Assembly (NCBI GenBank): GCA_964423525.1
Contig: CAYRFU010000389.1
Location: 1 to 6,130 of the forward strand
Direction: 5' to 3'
Length of the DNA: 6,130 nucleotides
DNA from: CAYRFU01 sp964423525
GTDB lineage: Bacteria > Vulcanimicrobiota > Xenobia > Xenobiales > JADMJV01
Under the pieces are notes generated by a model. The model searched no databases. It had not been told where the DNA came from and saw only the letters and a list, made by a program, of their open reading frames with translations. The translations under genes and the position numbers were made by a program. Below are positions 5,720 to 6,130 of the stretch, piece after piece (the first letter of the stretch is position 1; every line of letters begins with the position of its first letter).

Positions 5720-6001
5720 CTATCCTTCGTTGGCGACGACCGAGACCAGTTTTTTGTTGTTCTTGGTCTCGAACTTCACCACGCCGTCGGCAATGGCGAA
5801 GAGGGTGAAGTCGCCACCCGAGCGGACGTTCTCGCCAGCGTAGAACTTGTTGCCTCGCTGACGCACTAGAATATTCCCGGCTCGGACAACCTGCCCGCCA
5901 TAGCGCTTGACTCCAAGTCTCTTGGCGTTGCTGTCGCGTCCGTTCTTGGTCGAGCCCATTCCCTTTTTATGGGCGAAACGGGTCAGGTCCATCCAAAACA
6001 T
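5720..6001 (-). CDS. rpmA: Large ribosomal subunit protein bL27 with a Prp-type N-terminal prefix
   Basis: bL27 sits near the peptidyl transferase centre; its N-terminal tail reaches the tRNA CCA ends. The 93-residue protein shows AHKKGMGSTKNGRDS at 10-24, KRLGVKRYGGQ, GNILVRQRG and DGVVKFE, all standard for the family. Most bacteria start at Met-AHKKG; here nine residues, MFWMDLTRF, precede Ala10. The start at 6001 is supported by GGAG with six-base spacing; the second ATG (Met4) would be too far from it, and no start codon lies directly at AHKKG. The prefix matches in length and pattern the S. aureus prefix MLKLNLQFF, which the cysteine protease Prp removes between Phe9 and Ala10. The gene is first in the minus-strand operon behind its own promoter, with obg next, as in many bacteria. 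Confidence 0.97.
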   Translation of the reverse strand: MFWMDLTRFAHKKGMGSTKNGRDSNAKRLGVKRYGGQVVRAGNILVRQRGNKFYAGENVRSGGDFTLFAIADGVVKFETKNNKKLVSVVANEG

Positions 6002-6007
6002 ATGACA

Positions 6008-6011
6008 CTCC
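6008..6011 (-). promoter_or_regulatory. Ribosome binding site of rpmA (GGAG)
   Basis: GGAG on the minus strand, within GTGGAGTG, lies six bases before the ATG at 6001. It decides that translation begins at Met1 of the nine-residue prefix and not at Met4, which supports the prefix being made. A second AAGGAG further upstream, just after the -10 box, has no start codon at a useful distance. Confidence 0.75.
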
Positions 6012-6034
6012 ACGGATTTAAGATTTGACTCCTT

Positions 6035-6062
6035 ATTATAGCGACTTTTCTGACATGTGCAA
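6035..6062 (-). promoter_or_regulatory. Sigma-70-type promoter for the rpmA-obg-ligase operon
   Basis: On the minus strand TTGCAC (6057-6062) and a perfect TATAAT (6035-6040) are separated by 16 bases. The -10 box is exact; the -35 box matches best in its first three bases. Transcription would begin at about 6028, giving a leader of roughly 27 bases that includes the GGAG. It implies rpmA is the first gene of its operon here and is not read only from an rplU promoter. Confidence 0.7.
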
Positions 6063-6072
6063 GGCCCCTGCC

Positions 6073-6129
6073 TCATCGCGGGTGCTTCTTTTGTTCGTCG
6101 GTAAAATCATCCGGCCAGGAGCCAGACCC
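6073..6129 (-). CDS. Possible C-terminal end of an upstream gene (partial, unidentified)
   Basis: One minus-strand frame entering from the right edge is open for 18 codons and ends at a TGA (6075-6073). It would read GSGSWPDDFTDEQKKHPR, a hydrophilic tail plausible for a protein end, followed by the rpmA promoter. The stretch is too short to identify or to exclude chance. It does not resemble the C terminus of bL21 or Prp. Confidence 0.25.
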   Translation of the reverse strand, partial: GSGSWPDDFTDEQKKHPR

Positions 6130-6130
6130 T

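Larger units (their letters stand above)
6002..6072 (-). other. Upstream region of rpmA
   Basis: This 71-bp stretch separates rpmA from a possible upstream minus-strand gene end. It contains the promoter and the ribosome binding site listed separately. No start codon or reading frame in it looks like the end of rplU or prp, the usual upstream neighbours of rpmA in Firmicutes. Confidence 0.6.

Noticed and set aside
5317..5808. Plus-strand frames opposite obg and rpmA (also around 4300-5064)
   Set aside because: They are antisense to conserved Obg and bL27 coding, and the largest one crosses the rpmA-obg gap without any start signal.
6002..6076. Longer start for rpmA (ATG at 6076)
   Set aside because: The extra 25 codons cover the TATAAT promoter and the GGAG site and show no bL27 similarity.
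1..6130. Search for CRISPR repeats, IS ends, att sites, tRNA/rRNA genes, riboswitches or a novel multi-gene defence system
   Set aside because: No spaced direct repeats, transposase or integrase motifs, cloverleaf-like segments or recognisable leader elements were seen; almost all of the window is conserved coding sequence.

Overview
This is a gene-dense bacterial housekeeping window of roughly 58-60 % G+C by eye. It holds seven convincing protein genes: a 5'-truncated uracil-5 RNA methyltransferase, a secreted Ig-like protein of unknown function, ispH, nth, an O-antigen-ligase-type membrane protein, obg and rpmA. There is no sign of phage, IS element, CRISPR array, tRNA or rRNA. The organism cannot be named from this stretch. 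IspH shows it uses the non-mevalonate isoprenoid pathway, and the ligase-like protein hints at a cell-envelope polysaccharide. The bL27 protein has a Firmicutes-like body and a nine-residue N-terminal prefix of the kind removed by the Prp protease. The IspH is of the E. coli/actinobacterial type. Together this suggests a free-living, possibly deep-branching high-GC lineage related to the Bacillota/Cyanobacteria/Armatimonadota part of the tree; that placement is a low-confidence inference.

Layout from left to right. A plus-strand methyltransferase C-terminal part (1-702) runs tail-to-tail into a minus-strand secreted protein (687-1448), with a 16-bp overlap of coding ends. A 101-bp divergent gap leads to a plus-strand pair, ispH (TTG start with a perfect AAGGAGG) and nth, joined by an ATGA stop/start overlap. 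nth runs tail-to-tail into a minus-strand operon with a 41-bp overlap. In its transcription order that operon is rpmA, obg and the ligase-like gene. It is read from a good sigma-70-type promoter at 6035-6062; obg and the ligase gene also overlap by ATGA. A 57-bp rpmA-obg gap carries a 9-bp-stem hairpin. A possible C-terminal end of another minus-strand gene lies at the right edge.

How the genes fit together: rpmA and obg are a classic pair, a large-subunit protein and the GTPase that helps assemble that subunit. The hairpin between them is well placed to lower obg expression relative to rpmA. The methyltransferase is probably also ribosome- or tRNA-directed. ispH (isoprenoid precursors) and nth (base excision repair) share an operon without an obvious functional link, although both families normally carry a [4Fe-4S] cluster.

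The points most worth a second look are the Prp-type prefix on bL27 without a prp gene beside it, the Obg G4 motif NKIE in place of NKxD together with an altered G5, and the three-cysteine iron-sulfur loop of the Nth protein. I saw no novel defence, mobile or RNA system in this window.
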